From positions 124,001 through 188,000 of the forward strand of contig CAVXRG010000003.1 of assembly GCA_963764195.1 (NCBI GenBank): a stretch of 64,000 bases of DNA, read 5' to 3'. Made by a program: the position numbers and the translations under genes. Each line of letters starts with the position of its first letter. Within the stretch, counting starts at the first letter, position 1. Positions 26,714 to 33,879 of this stretch are shown piece by piece. The notes under the pieces were generated by a model, which was given only the letters and a program-made list of their open reading frames with translations, searched no databases and was not told the origin of the DNA. This DNA is from JBDSSS01 sp963764195 (GTDB lineage: Bacteria; Actinomycetota; Actinomycetes; Actinomycetales; Dermatophilaceae).

Positions 26714-27259
26714 TCAGCGGGCGAGGTCGGGTCGGTCCTTGGGGGCCGGCGCGGTCTCGTCGTGGTGGAGCACGTGCTCAGCGACCTCGCTCAGCCCGCT
26801 CCCGTCGCCGGCGGCGCTGAAGACGTGCCGGCGGTAGGCCCAGAACCGGAAGGACAGGGCCAGGCCGAGACCGACCACGTTGGCCGCGATGTTGTCGGCC
26901 AGGGGGGACCTGAACCCGAGGACGTAGTGCGACACCCAGAGGCACGACATCGCGATGAGCGTCCCGAGCCCGGCCACGAGGGCGAAGAGCACGAACTCCT
27001 GCGAGACGTTGGCCCGGCGGTGGTCGCGGAAGGTCCAGTAGCGGTTGCCCACCCACGCGACGATCGTCGAGAGCACCCCGGAGATCACCTTCGCGGTGAG
27101 GGGGTAGCCGTAGAGCGGCCCTTCGCCGCCGGCGAAGCGGAGGAGGTTGAAACCCCCGACGTCGGTGATGAAGCCGACCCCGCCCACGGCGGCGAACCGC
27201 AGGAACTGGGGGAGCATCGCCCCGCTCGTCGCCGCGCTGAGCCAGGCGGGGCGCCTCAC
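26714..27259 (-). CDS. GtrA-family membrane protein
   Basis: About 181 residues with four hydrophobic helices: 'FLRFAAVGGVGFITDVGGFNLL', 'YPLTAKVISGVLSTIVAWVGNRYWTF', 'FVLFALVAGLGTLIAMSCLWVSH' and 'NIAANVVGLGLALSFRFWAYRRHVF'. This is the GtrA-like fold, thought to help flip or handle lipid-linked sugars; 'NRYWTF' and 'RFWAYRRHVF' are family signatures. Start uncertain: GTG 27259 and ATG 27217 are both possible, with no clear ribosome binding site. Confidence 0.8.
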   Translation of the reverse strand: MRRPAWLSAATSGAMLPQFLRFAAVGGVGFITDVGGFNLLRFAGGEGPLYGYPLTAKVISGVLSTIVAWVGNRYWTFRDHRRANVSQEFVLFALVAGLGTLIAMSCLWVSHYVLGFRSPLADNIAANVVGLGLALSFRFWAYRRHVFSAAGDGSGLSEVAEHVLHHDETAPAPKDRPDLAR

Positions 27260-27414
27260 GGGCGGTTCTTCAGCATGCGCATCATCGGTCCTGAACTCGT
27301 GGGGTGGTCTGGGCGGGCGGTCTCGGCCCCCTCGAGCCAACCACGGGCCCAACGGTAGCAAGGGGGACTGGGAACCGGCGGTGGGTCCGCTCGGTGCTGC
27401 GGGAGGATGGGCTG

Positions 27415-28440
27415 GTGATCCTGCACCTGCGTGCCGCCGTCGCCCAGCTGTATGCCGTGCAGCCCGGCCGCTTCACCGCGCTGCGTTCCGAGCTGGTCGC
27501 CGCCGCCCGCACCGCGGGGGACAAGGAGCTGGCCGCGTCGGTGGCGTCGCTGCGCAAGCCGACCGTGGCGGCCTGGGCGGTCAACCACCTCGTCCGATCC
27601 CGGCCCGAGGCCCTCGCCGACCTCATCGACTTCGCCGAGCTGCTGCGTGCGGCGCAGCGCTCCCTCGACGCCGACCAGCTGCGCATCCTCGGGCGTGAGC
27701 GAGCGAGCCGGGTCGACGAGCTCGTCGCCCTGACCACGGAGGCGGCCTCCGAGGCGGGGACCCCGGTCGGGGCGGGAGCCGCCGCCGAGGTGCGCGAGAC
27801 CCTCACCGCCGTCATCGCCGACGAGCAGGCGCAGGCCACGGTGCTCACCGGCTGCCTCGTCAAGGCCCTGTCCTACTCCGGCTTCGGGTCGGTCGACATC
27901 GACGACGTCGTCGCCCTCGAGCAGGGAGACGACGATGACGACGGACGCTCGGCGCCGGCCCTGTCGCTCGTCCGTGGCGGCCGGCACGGTGAGGTCGGTG
28001 TCACCGCAGACGGCGCGGCGACCGGGACCGAGCAGGGCCCCGAGCGTCTCGAGACGGCCGGGTCCGCCGGGTCCGCCGGGTCCGCCGGGTCCGACGCCCT
28101 GGTGACGCGTCGCCGGGCGCGCCGGGCCGCCGCCCGGGAGCGGCTCGCCGACCGGGTCGAGCAGGCCGGGGCGGCGCTGCGCACCGCGGAGCGGCAGGCC
28201 GCGGTGCTCGAGGCGCGGCGCCAGGAGGTCGTCGACGGGATCGCGGACCTCGAGCGCCGGCTGGCCACCGCCCGAGGTCGCCTCGCGAAGGTGAGCGGCG
28301 AGCTCGCGGAGGCGGACGGCATCCGCGAGGACCGGGAGGACGCCGAGGCGGAGGCGCTCGCCGCGCTGGCGGCCCATGACGCCCGCGCCGAGCAGGCCGC
28401 CGAGGACGACCGCGAGCCGGACCGGAGGGACGGTCAATGA
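27415..28440 (+). CDS. Unknown protein with C-terminal coiled coil
   Basis: 341 residues, no family recognised. Residues 1-165 are helical ('RFTALRSELVAAARTAGDKELAASVASLRKPTVAAWAVNHLVR' and so on). A low-complexity GSAGSAGSAGS linker near 215-227 follows, then an Arg/Ala/Glu-rich segment to the end that looks like a long coiled coil ('RRRARRAAARERLADRVEQ', 'EARRQEVVDGIADLERRLATARGRLAKV'). GTG 27415 is chosen because GGGAGGA lies 7 nt before it. Soluble, probably cytoplasmic. It faces the small membrane-protein gene at 28448. Confidence 0.65.
   Translation: MILHLRAAVAQLYAVQPGRFTALRSELVAAARTAGDKELAASVASLRKPTVAAWAVNHLVRSRPEALADLIDFAELLRAAQRSLDADQLRILGRERASRVDELVALTTEAASEAGTPVGAGAAAEVRETLTAVIADEQAQATVLTGCLVKALSYSGFGSVDIDDVVALEQGDDDDDGRSAPALSLVRGGRHGEVGVTADGAATGTEQGPERLETAGSAGSAGSAGSDALVTRRRARRAAARERLADRVEQAGAALRTAERQAAVLEARRQEVVDGIADLERRLATARGRLAKVSGELAEADGIREDREDAEAEALAALAAHDARAEQAAEDDREPDRRDGQ
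28060..28095. repeat. In-frame 9-bp tandem repeat coding for a Gly-Ser-Ala linker
   Basis: Three copies of GGGTCCGCC and a fourth reading GGGTCCGAC, inside the gene at 27415-28440. The repeat keeps frame and encodes GSA units between the helical and coiled-coil parts, so copy number can change without disrupting the protein. Confidence 0.85.
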
Positions 28441-28447
28441 GGCCGTG

Positions 28448-28699
28448 TCAGTCGGCCGCGGTGTCGCCACTGAGTGCGGCGACCTCCTCGACGACGTCGG
28501 CGGTGTGCGCGTAGATCCCGAAGAGCGCAAGCATCAGGGCCGCGACCGGCACAGCGGGTGGCCACGACGGTCCAGGCCACGCGCCAGGCGCTCGGCGGTC
28601 GAGGCGCACGGTCCCCCCGGGAGGACCGGATGCCTGGTTCGACCCGGCCGCGACCGGCTCCGCAGCGGGCTGCGGAGACTCGGGACGACGCTCGGTCAT
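28448..28699 (-). CDS. Small membrane protein, unknown function
   Basis: 83 residues: Pro/Ala-rich N-terminal half, then one hydrophobic helix ('AVPVAALMLALFGIYAHTA') and a short acidic tail. The frame extends through the tRNA-Thr on the other strand, but ATG 28699 has GAGGGG upstream and is the sensible start. It converges with the gene at 27415. Confidence 0.6.
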   Translation of the reverse strand: MTERRPESPQPAAEPVAAGSNQASGPPGGTVRLDRRAPGAWPGPSWPPAVPVAALMLALFGIYAHTADVVEEVAALSGDTAAD

Positions 28700-28749
28700 G
28701 GGCCCGATCCCCTCAGCCGGAACGCTGCCGAGCAGGTCGAAGGCCCGAT

Positions 28750-28779
28750 TTCGTATCCGTGCCGGGGACCGTGTAATCT
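28750..28779 (+). promoter_or_regulatory. Candidate promoter of the tRNA-Thr/tRNA-Met unit
   Basis: TTCGTA (28750-28755), 18 bp, TAATCT (28774-28779), about 60 bp before tRNA-Thr. The -10 is good and the -35 weak. The stretch 28780-28839 holds nothing else recognisable. Confidence 0.45.
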
Positions 28780-28839
28780 CGGCGACGCACGAAAGGCCAT
28801 CGGTCTCGGTCGTCGGTTGACGACCACCGCCGTGGCCGT

Positions 28840-28912
28840 GCCCCAATAGCTCAGACGGCAGAGCGTTTCCATGGTAAGGAAAAGGTCTAGGGTTCGATTC
28901 CCTATTGGGGCT
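28840..28912 (+). tRNA. tRNA-Thr (anticodon GGT)
   Basis: 73 nt. Acceptor GCCCCAA pairs with TTGGGGC; the D arm is GCTC...GAGC; the anticodon arm is TTTCC-ATGGTAA-GGAAA with anticodon GGT; the T arm is TAGGG-TTCGATT-CCCTA. It reads ACC/ACT. The 3' CCA is not encoded (T then CTG). Confidence 0.95.
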
Positions 28913-28951
28913 CTGGTCGTTCGGTCGGTCCATCCGGTCCACCGGCGCCTT

Positions 28952-29025
28952 GGCGGGGTAGCTCAGCTGGTTAGAGCGCACGACTCATAATCGTGAGGTC
29001 GCGGGATCGAGCCCCGCTCCCGCTA
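28952..29025 (+). tRNA. tRNA-Met (anticodon CAT, elongator type)
   Basis: 74 nt. Acceptor GGCGGGG pairs with TCCCGCT through two wobble pairs; the anticodon arm is CACGA-CTCATAA-TCGTG with anticodon CAT; the T arm is GCGGG-ATCGAGC-CCCGC. CCA is encoded at 29026-29028. The first base pair is not the mismatch typical of the initiator, so elongator is preferred. The tRNA-Thr, tRNA-Met, rpmG order is usual in actinobacteria. Confidence 0.93.
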
Positions 29026-29063
29026 CCACTGCGTTCGGAGCATCGACCGCACCAGCGTCCGAT

Positions 29064-29092
29064 TTCTCGAAACCCCCACGGTCGCGTAACCT
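29064..29092 (+). promoter_or_regulatory. Candidate rpmG promoter
   Basis: TTCTCG (29064-29069), 17 bp, TAACCT (29087-29092), between the tRNA-Met and rpmG, leaving a leader of about 90 nt. A TTGACA at 29118-29123 lacks a matching -10. Confidence 0.4.
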
Positions 29093-29186
29093 AGGACGTC
29101 GCGCCTGCGTGTCGCTGTTGACACCCTCGCGAACCGTCCTCTGCACGACCGATTCATCCAGCACGTTCCCGAAAGAGCAGGTTGCC

Positions 29187-29357
29187 GTGGCCAGCAAGAG
29201 CAGCGACGTCCGTCCGAAGATCACGATGGCGTGTGTGGACTGCAAGAACCGCAACTACATCACCAAGAAGAACCGTCGGAACAACCCCGACCGTCTCGGC
29301 TTCAACAAGTTCTGCCCCAACTGTGGCAAGCACACGGAGCACCGCGAGACCCGCTGA
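29187..29357 (+). CDS. rpmG: 50S ribosomal protein L33
   Basis: 56 residues, with the zinc-ribbon cysteines C-V-D-C and C-P-N-C of the zinc-binding (C+) form of L33 ('MACVDCKNRNYITKKNRRNNPDRLGFNKFCPNCGKHTEHRETR' ending the protein). GTG 29187 gives the standard N-terminus (MASKSSDVRPKI). In actinobacteria rpmG precedes the hadA-type dehydratase and murB, as here. Confidence 0.95.
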   Translation: MASKSSDVRPKITMACVDCKNRNYITKKNRRNNPDRLGFNKFCPNCGKHTEHRETR

Positions 29358-29502
29358 GCACGCTCGGCGACGAGACCTCTGACGCTCCCTCGGCCCCCGG
29401 GCCGGGGGAGCGTCGCTCGTTCCCGGGGCCCCCACCCAGCGGTGCGGGATCGGGCGCGATGGGGGTCGACCCGCACCCGCCGGTGGTGGCTAGGGTGAGG
29501 GT

Positions 29503-29949
29503 ATGCCGGTGAACTCAGACTTCCAGGGGCGGACCTACCCGCCGACCGAGACCTACACGGTCAGTGCCGCCAAGATCCGCGAGTTCGCGGAGGCGGTCGG
29601 GGCCACCGATCCGGTGCACGTCGACGCCGGGGCCGCCCGGGCCCGCGGCTACGCCGACGTCATCGCGCCGCCGACCTTCGCGGTGCTCATCGCCCAGCAG
29701 TGCGACGCCCAGCTGGTCCGCGACCCGGACGCCGGCATCGACTACTCCCGCGTCGTCCACGGCGAGCAGAAGTTCGCCCACCACCGCCCCCTGACGGCCG
29801 GGGACGCCGTGACGGGGACGCTCCACGTCGACACCGTCCGCGAGGCGGGCGGGCACGCCATGGTGACGACGCGCACCGAGCTCACGACGGAGGGCGGCGA
29901 GCCGCTGTGCACGGCCACCTCCACCATCGTCATCCGAGGAGGAGAGTGA
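29503..29949 (+). CDS. MaoC-like (R)-hydroxyacyl dehydratase subunit, HadA type
   Basis: 148 residues of hot-dog fold, FAS1-like dehydratase/HadA N-terminal family ('FQGRTYPPTETYTVSAAKIREFAEAVGATDPVHVD', 'APPTFAVLIAQQCDAQLV', 'VVHGEQKFAHHRPLTAGD'). In mycobacteria the equivalent is the non-catalytic partner that, with HadB, dehydrates 3-hydroxyacyl-ACP in fatty-acid elongation. Here it pairs with the next gene, overlapping it by 1 nt. TAGGGT lies 6 nt before ATG 29503, consistent with a leaderless transcript. Confidence 0.85.
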   Translation: MPVNSDFQGRTYPPTETYTVSAAKIREFAEAVGATDPVHVDAGAARARGYADVIAPPTFAVLIAQQCDAQLVRDPDAGIDYSRVVHGEQKFAHHRPLTAGDAVTGTLHVDTVREAGGHAMVTTRTELTTEGGEPLCTATSTIVIRGGE

Positions 29950-30398
29950 TGGCCGACCACGAGATCACGCCCACCGGCGTGCGTCGCCTCGCCGACGTGT
30001 CGATCGGGGACACCCTCCCCGCCGTGACGATCCACATCGACCGCGCGCGGCTCGTGCAGTATGCCGGGGCCTCGCTCGACCGCAACCGGATCCACTGGGA
30101 CGAGCGCTTCGCCACCTCCGTCGGCCTGCCCGACGTGATCGCCCACGGGATGTTCACGATGGGCGCGGCCGCGACGCTCGTCACCGACTGGGCCGGCGAC
30201 GCCGGACGCGTCGTCGACTACGGCGTGCGCTTCACCAAGCCCGTCGTCGTCCCCTACGACGAGGGCGCCGACCTCGAGGTCTCGGGCGCCGTCAAGGCGG
30301 TCGACGCCGAGACGGGGCGGGTCACCGTCGAGCTGACGGCGACCTGCCGCGGCGACAAGGTTCTCGGCCGCGCCCTCGCGGTCGTGCGGCTCGACTGA
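29949..30398 (+). CDS. MaoC-like (R)-hydroxyacyl dehydratase subunit, HadB type (catalytic)
   Basis: 149 residues, hot-dog fold with the hydratase signature 'YAGASLDRNRIHWDERFA' (catalytic Asp and His) and 'GLPDVIAHGMFTMGAAATLVTDW'. It should be the catalytic half of a HadAB-like heterodimer that adds or removes water on acyl chains. ATG 29949 overlaps the HadA-type stop (TGATG). murB starts 7 bp after its end, so the three genes probably share a transcript. It is cytoplasmic. Confidence 0.87.
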   Translation: MADHEITPTGVRRLADVSIGDTLPAVTIHIDRARLVQYAGASLDRNRIHWDERFATSVGLPDVIAHGMFTMGAAATLVTDWAGDAGRVVDYGVRFTKPVVVPYDEGADLEVSGAVKAVDAETGRVTVELTATCRGDKVLGRALAVVRLD

Positions 30399-30404
30399 CG
30401 CCCC

Positions 30405-31478
30405 GTGCACGAGGAGCACGGCATCGCCCTGTCCGGGCTGACGACGATGCGGGTCGGCGGTCCCGCAGCGCGGCTCGTCACGGTGACGAGCGCCGACGAG
30501 CTCGTCGACGCGGTCCGTGAGGTCGACGATGCCGACGAGCCGCTGCTCGTCCTGGCCGGCGGGTCCAACCTCGTTGTCGCCGACGACGGCTTCGAGGGCA
30601 CCGTGGTGCGGGTGGCCACGACGGGTGTCACCCGGGAGTCGGAGGACTCCTGCGGTGGCGCGATGGTGCGGGTCGCCGCAGGTGAGGTGTGGGACGACGT
30701 CGTCGCCCGCGCCGTCGCGGAGGGCTGGTCTGGGGTCGAGGCGCTCAGCGGCATACCGGGTCTGACGGGCGCGACCCCGATCCAGAACGTCGGCGCCTAC
30801 GGCCAGGACGTGAGCCAGACGATCGCGCAGGTGCGCACGTGGGACCGGCAGGAGCAGGCGGTCCGGACCTTCTTCAACGCCGACGCCCACTTCACCTACC
30901 GGCACTCCCGCTTCAAGGGCAACAGCCGCTACGTCGTGCTCGACGTGCTCTTCCAGTTCGAGCTCGCCGACCTCTGCCGACCCATCGGGTATGCCGCTCT
31001 CGCCGACGGTCTCGGGGTCGAGCTCGGCGCGCGGGTGCCCCTCGCCGAGGCGCGCGAGGCCGTGCTCGACCAGCGTGGGCGGCGCGGGATGGTGCTCGAC
31101 GACGACGACCCCGACACGTGGTCGTGCGGGTCCTTCTTCACCAACCCGTTCCTGTCCGGGTCCGCATACGAGACCCTGGTGGGGCGGGCGGCCGAGCGGC
31201 TCGGCTCCGGGGGGCCGGTGCCACCTCGCTTCGACGAGCCCGACGGGCGGGTCAAGACGAGCGCGGCGTGGCTCATCGAGCAGTCCGGCTTCGGGAAGGG
31301 TTTCGGGCTTCCCGCGCCGGCGGCACTGTCGACGAAACACACGCTGGCGGTGACCAACCGCGGCGGTGCGACGGCTGAGGATGTCGTCGCCCTCGCCCGC
31401 CAGGTCCGCGATGGGGTGCACGACACCTTCGGCGTCGCGCTCGTCAACGAGCCGGTGCTCGTCGGCCTCAGCCTCTGA
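30405..31478 (+). CDS. murB: UDP-N-acetylenolpyruvoylglucosamine reductase
   Basis: 357 residues. It reduces the enolpyruvyl group with NADPH and FAD to give UDP-MurNAc for peptidoglycan. Motifs: 'LTTMRVGGPAARLV', FAD site 'LLVLAGGSNLVVADDGF' and 'GVEALSGIPGLTGATPIQNVGAYGQDV', 'RHSRFKGNSRYVVLDV', and 'SCGSFFTNPF' with the catalytic Ser as proton donor. It is of the longer (type I) class. GTG 30405 is 7 bp after the HadB-type stop. This placement beside hadAB is common in the phylum. Confidence 0.95.
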   Translation: MHEEHGIALSGLTTMRVGGPAARLVTVTSADELVDAVREVDDADEPLLVLAGGSNLVVADDGFEGTVVRVATTGVTRESEDSCGGAMVRVAAGEVWDDVVARAVAEGWSGVEALSGIPGLTGATPIQNVGAYGQDVSQTIAQVRTWDRQEQAVRTFFNADAHFTYRHSRFKGNSRYVVLDVLFQFELADLCRPIGYAALADGLGVELGARVPLAEAREAVLDQRGRRGMVLDDDDPDTWSCGSFFTNPFLSGSAYETLVGRAAERLGSGGPVPPRFDEPDGRVKTSAAWLIEQSGFGKGFGLPAPAALSTKHTLAVTNRGGATAEDVVALARQVRDGVHDTFGVALVNEPVLVGLSL

Positions 31479-31493
31479 GCGGGCGAGCCCGGG

Positions 31494-32204
31494 CTACTTC
31501 GTGATCCAGGCGCCGTAGCGGGTCGCGGGGATGGTCTTGCCCGTCGTGCTGACCGTGTAGGCAGGCCGGCGCAGGTAGAGGGTGAAGGGCTCCTTGGCGC
31601 CGCGGTCGACCTTGAAGAAGAGCCATCCGGCCCCGGTCTGGTCGCGCGTCACCGTGCCGAGCGGCTTGCCCAGCGTGGTGCCGAACTCGGTCGTCGGCTC
31701 GATGAGCGAGGGGTCGGCGGTGCCGAGGGCGAACATGGCCGGCGTGACGCTGGCGGAGTAGCGGGCCCCCGCCGTGACCCTGACGTAGACCCCGACGATC
31801 TCGAAGGCCTCCTCGGAGACCGGGTTGCCGGCGGGCCACCGGATGTTGCGCGACACCGTCCCGATGAGCACGCGGTGGCCCATCCCGGGGTCGGAGAAGG
31901 CCTTCATCAGCGGGGTGTTGACCCGCGGGCCACCGACGGCACTGACGGCCGGCTTCGTGGTCGTCGTCGGGCTCGGGGTGACCGTCGTGCTCGGGCTGCT
32001 GCTCGACGGAGTCGGGCTCGCCGAGGTCTCGGTGGGCGTGCTCGAACCCGGAGCGGTGGGAGCGCTCGTGGCGTTCGTCGGGCCGACCGCCGTGACCGGC
32101 GCCTGCGTGCTGCAGGCGGTCGCGAGGACCAGGGGCGCCACTCCGGCGAGGAGCCAGCGGGAACGGCCGCGGAGGGTGCGGGGGCGAGTCGTCAGTGTCG
32201 TCAT
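31494..32204 (-). CDS. Lipoprotein, unknown function (DUF4352-like fold possible)
   Basis: 236 residues. A lipoprotein signal with lipobox LATAC near residue 31 is followed by a Ser/Thr/Pro linker of about 50 residues and a C-terminal globular domain with alternating strands ('GPRVNTPLMKAFSDPGMGHRVLIGTVSRNIRWPAGNPV', 'EIVGVYVRVTAGARY', 'GWLFFKVDRGAKEPFTLYL'). The pattern is reminiscent of DUF4352 extracellular domains, without certainty. GGAGG lies just before ATG 32204. It converges with murB. Confidence 0.7.
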   Translation of the reverse strand: MTTLTTRPRTLRGRSRWLLAGVAPLVLATACSTQAPVTAVGPTNATSAPTAPGSSTPTETSASPTPSSSSPSTTVTPSPTTTTKPAVSAVGGPRVNTPLMKAFSDPGMGHRVLIGTVSRNIRWPAGNPVSEEAFEIVGVYVRVTAGARYSASVTPAMFALGTADPSLIEPTTEFGTTLGKPLGTVTRDQTGAGWLFFKVDRGAKEPFTLYLRRPAYTVSTTGKTIPATRYGAWITK

Positions 32205-32266
32205 GTCGCCTCCAGCATGACTCGCGACCCGAGGCGAGGGCAAACCGTCTCCGGCGCCCGGCGGCC

Positions 32267-33295
32267 TCAGGACCCTGCGGCGAGCCACCGCTCGACGTCG
32301 TCGAGGGCGGGGGCCACCACGTCCTGCGGCGCGCGGCTCGCGCGCAGCGAGTCGCGGGCGAGGTCGGCCAGCTCGGTGTCGGAGAAGCCGAGCTCGCGGG
32401 CGGCCGTGTATTGAGCCGCGAGCCGCGAGCCGAAGAGCAGCGGGTCGTCGGCGCCGAGCGCCACCGGCACCCCGGCCTCGATGATCCGGCGCAGCGGCAC
32501 GTCCCCGGCGTCCGGGTAGACCCCGAGCGAGACATTGCTGCCGGGGCACACCTCGAGGGTGACGCCCGACCGGGCCACCGCGTCGAGCACCTGCGGGTCC
32601 TCGACCGAGCGGACACCGTGCCCGATGCGGTCCGGGTCGAGGTGCTGCAGGGTCTCCACCACCGCCTGGGCGCCGAGCAGCTCACCGCCGTGCGGCACGA
32701 GGGCCAGGCCGGCCCGGCGCGCGATGGCGAAGGCGTGGCCGAAGTCGGCGGTGGCGCCGCGGCGCTCGTCGTTGGACAGCCCGAAGCCGACGACCTCGCC
32801 CGGTCCGGACCCGGCGTGGTGGGCCGCGAGGCGGGCCAGGGTCCGAGCCTCGAGCGGGTGGCGCATCCGGCTGGCGGCCACGACCACGCCGACCCCGACC
32901 GGTCCGGCGGCCGAGACGGCGCGGGCCTCGTCGAGGATTATCTCGAGGGCGGGCGTGATGCCGCCGACCCACGGCGCGTAGGAGGTCGGGTCGACCTGGA
33001 TCTCGAGCCAGCGCGAGCCCTCCGCCGCGTCGTCCTCCGCGGCCTCGCGCACGATCCGGCGCATGTCGTCCTCGCCGCGGACACAGGCCCGGGCCGCGTC
33101 GTAGAGGCGCTGGAAGCGGAACCAGCCGCGCTCGTCGGTGGCCCGGGCCAAGGCGGGTGGCCAGTCACCGGTCAGCGCGTCGGGCAGGCGCAGGCCGTGA
33201 CGGGCCGCAAGGTCGCGAACCGTCCCGATCCGCATCGAACCGGTGAAGTGCAGGTGCAGGTGTGCCTTCGGCAGATCCTGCACCGCTCGCGTCAT
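32267..33295 (-). CDS. Adenosine deaminase-family amidohydrolase
   Basis: 342 residues, amidohydrolase barrel. 'LPKAHLHLHFTGSM' gives the first two zinc His residues, 'LVPHGGEL' the next His and the catalytic Glu, 'RIGHGVRSV' a further active-site His, and 'ALGADDPLLFGS' the metal Asp. The FTGSM form differs from the more common LDGS(L/I), seen in classical adenosine deaminase, so the true substrate could be adenosine or a related compound such as aminofutalosine. Nearby genes give no hint. Confidence 0.85.
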   Translation of the reverse strand: MTRAVQDLPKAHLHLHFTGSMRIGTVRDLAARHGLRLPDALTGDWPPALARATDERGWFRFQRLYDAARACVRGEDDMRRIVREAAEDDAAEGSRWLEIQVDPTSYAPWVGGITPALEIILDEARAVSAAGPVGVGVVVAASRMRHPLEARTLARLAAHHAGSGPGEVVGFGLSNDERRGATADFGHAFAIARRAGLALVPHGGELLGAQAVVETLQHLDPDRIGHGVRSVEDPQVLDAVARSGVTLEVCPGSNVSLGVYPDAGDVPLRRIIEAGVPVALGADDPLLFGSRLAAQYTAARELGFSDTELADLARDSLRASRAPQDVVAPALDDVERWLAAGS

Positions 33296-33312
33296 GGCGG
33301 CCAGTCTGTCAC

Positions 33313-33341
33313 CGGGCCCACAGGGGACCGGGGTGGGCCCG
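33313..33341 (-). terminator. Hairpin terminator downstream of the DUF5709 gene
   Basis: A 9-bp stem CGGGCCCAC/GTGGGCCCG with an 11-nt loop, in the 62-bp gap after the minus-strand DUF5709 gene and before adenosine deaminase. No T-run. Confidence 0.5.
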
Positions 33342-33357
33342 CGGCGGCCCGTGGGGC

Positions 33358-33879
33358 TCAGACCTCGGGGGCGTCGTCGCTGATCTCGTCGACGACGTGC
33401 ATCGCCGCCTCCTCGGCGGAGGCAGCGGCGCCGTCGACGCCCACGTCGCTGGCCCAGACCTGCTTCTCCTCGTCCTCGTGGGAGCCCTCGTCGTCGGCGA
33501 CGAGGCGACCCGCACGGGCGTCGCCGACCTCGTTGTCACCGAGCCAGTCGTCCTCGGCGTCGATCGCGTCGGGGTCGTCGCCCCCGACCCGTTCCTCGTC
33601 GAGCCCGCTCTCGTTGTGCGGCGCGCCGTAGGCAGAGTCCGGGTCCTCGGTCTCCTGCAGGATCCGCTGGTCGATCGTCTCGTCCTGGGCCTGCTCCGCG
33701 GCCGTCGTGCCGAAGGCGTCGACACCTCGCGGGGTCTCGTTGGGGGAGTAGCCGCGGTCGAGGGTGTCGTCGACGTCCTCGGGGTCGAGGGTGTCCTCGG
33801 GCTGGAGCTGGTCCTCGTCGTCGACGCTGTAGCTGGTCAGGTCGTCGTCGAGGTTCTCGTTGGGGTCGGTGGTGCTCAT
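33358..33879 (-). CDS. Acidic protein of the DUF5709 type
   Basis: 173 residues, strongly acidic (Asp/Glu-rich) and probably mostly disordered: 'MSTTDPNENLDDDLTSYSVDDEDQLQPEDTLD', 'DRGYSPNETPRGVDAFGTTAAEQAQDETIDQRI'. The 'GYSPNETP' and 'ETIDQRI' blocks are typical of actinobacterial DUF5709 proteins, whose function is unknown. GAAGGAA precedes ATG 33879, which overlaps the upstream aminotransferase stop by 1 nt, so the two are translationally coupled. Confidence 0.8.
   Translation of the reverse strand: MSTTDPNENLDDDLTSYSVDDEDQLQPEDTLDPEDVDDTLDRGYSPNETPRGVDAFGTTAAEQAQDETIDQRILQETEDPDSAYGAPHNESGLDEERVGGDDPDAIDAEDDWLGDNEVGDARAGRLVADDEGSHEDEEKQVWASDVGVDGAAASAEEAAMHVVDEISDDAPEV

Noticed and set aside
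28700..28981. Upstream extension of the small membrane protein to 28981
   Set aside because: It would run through the tRNA-Thr gene; ATG 28699 has its own ribosome binding site.
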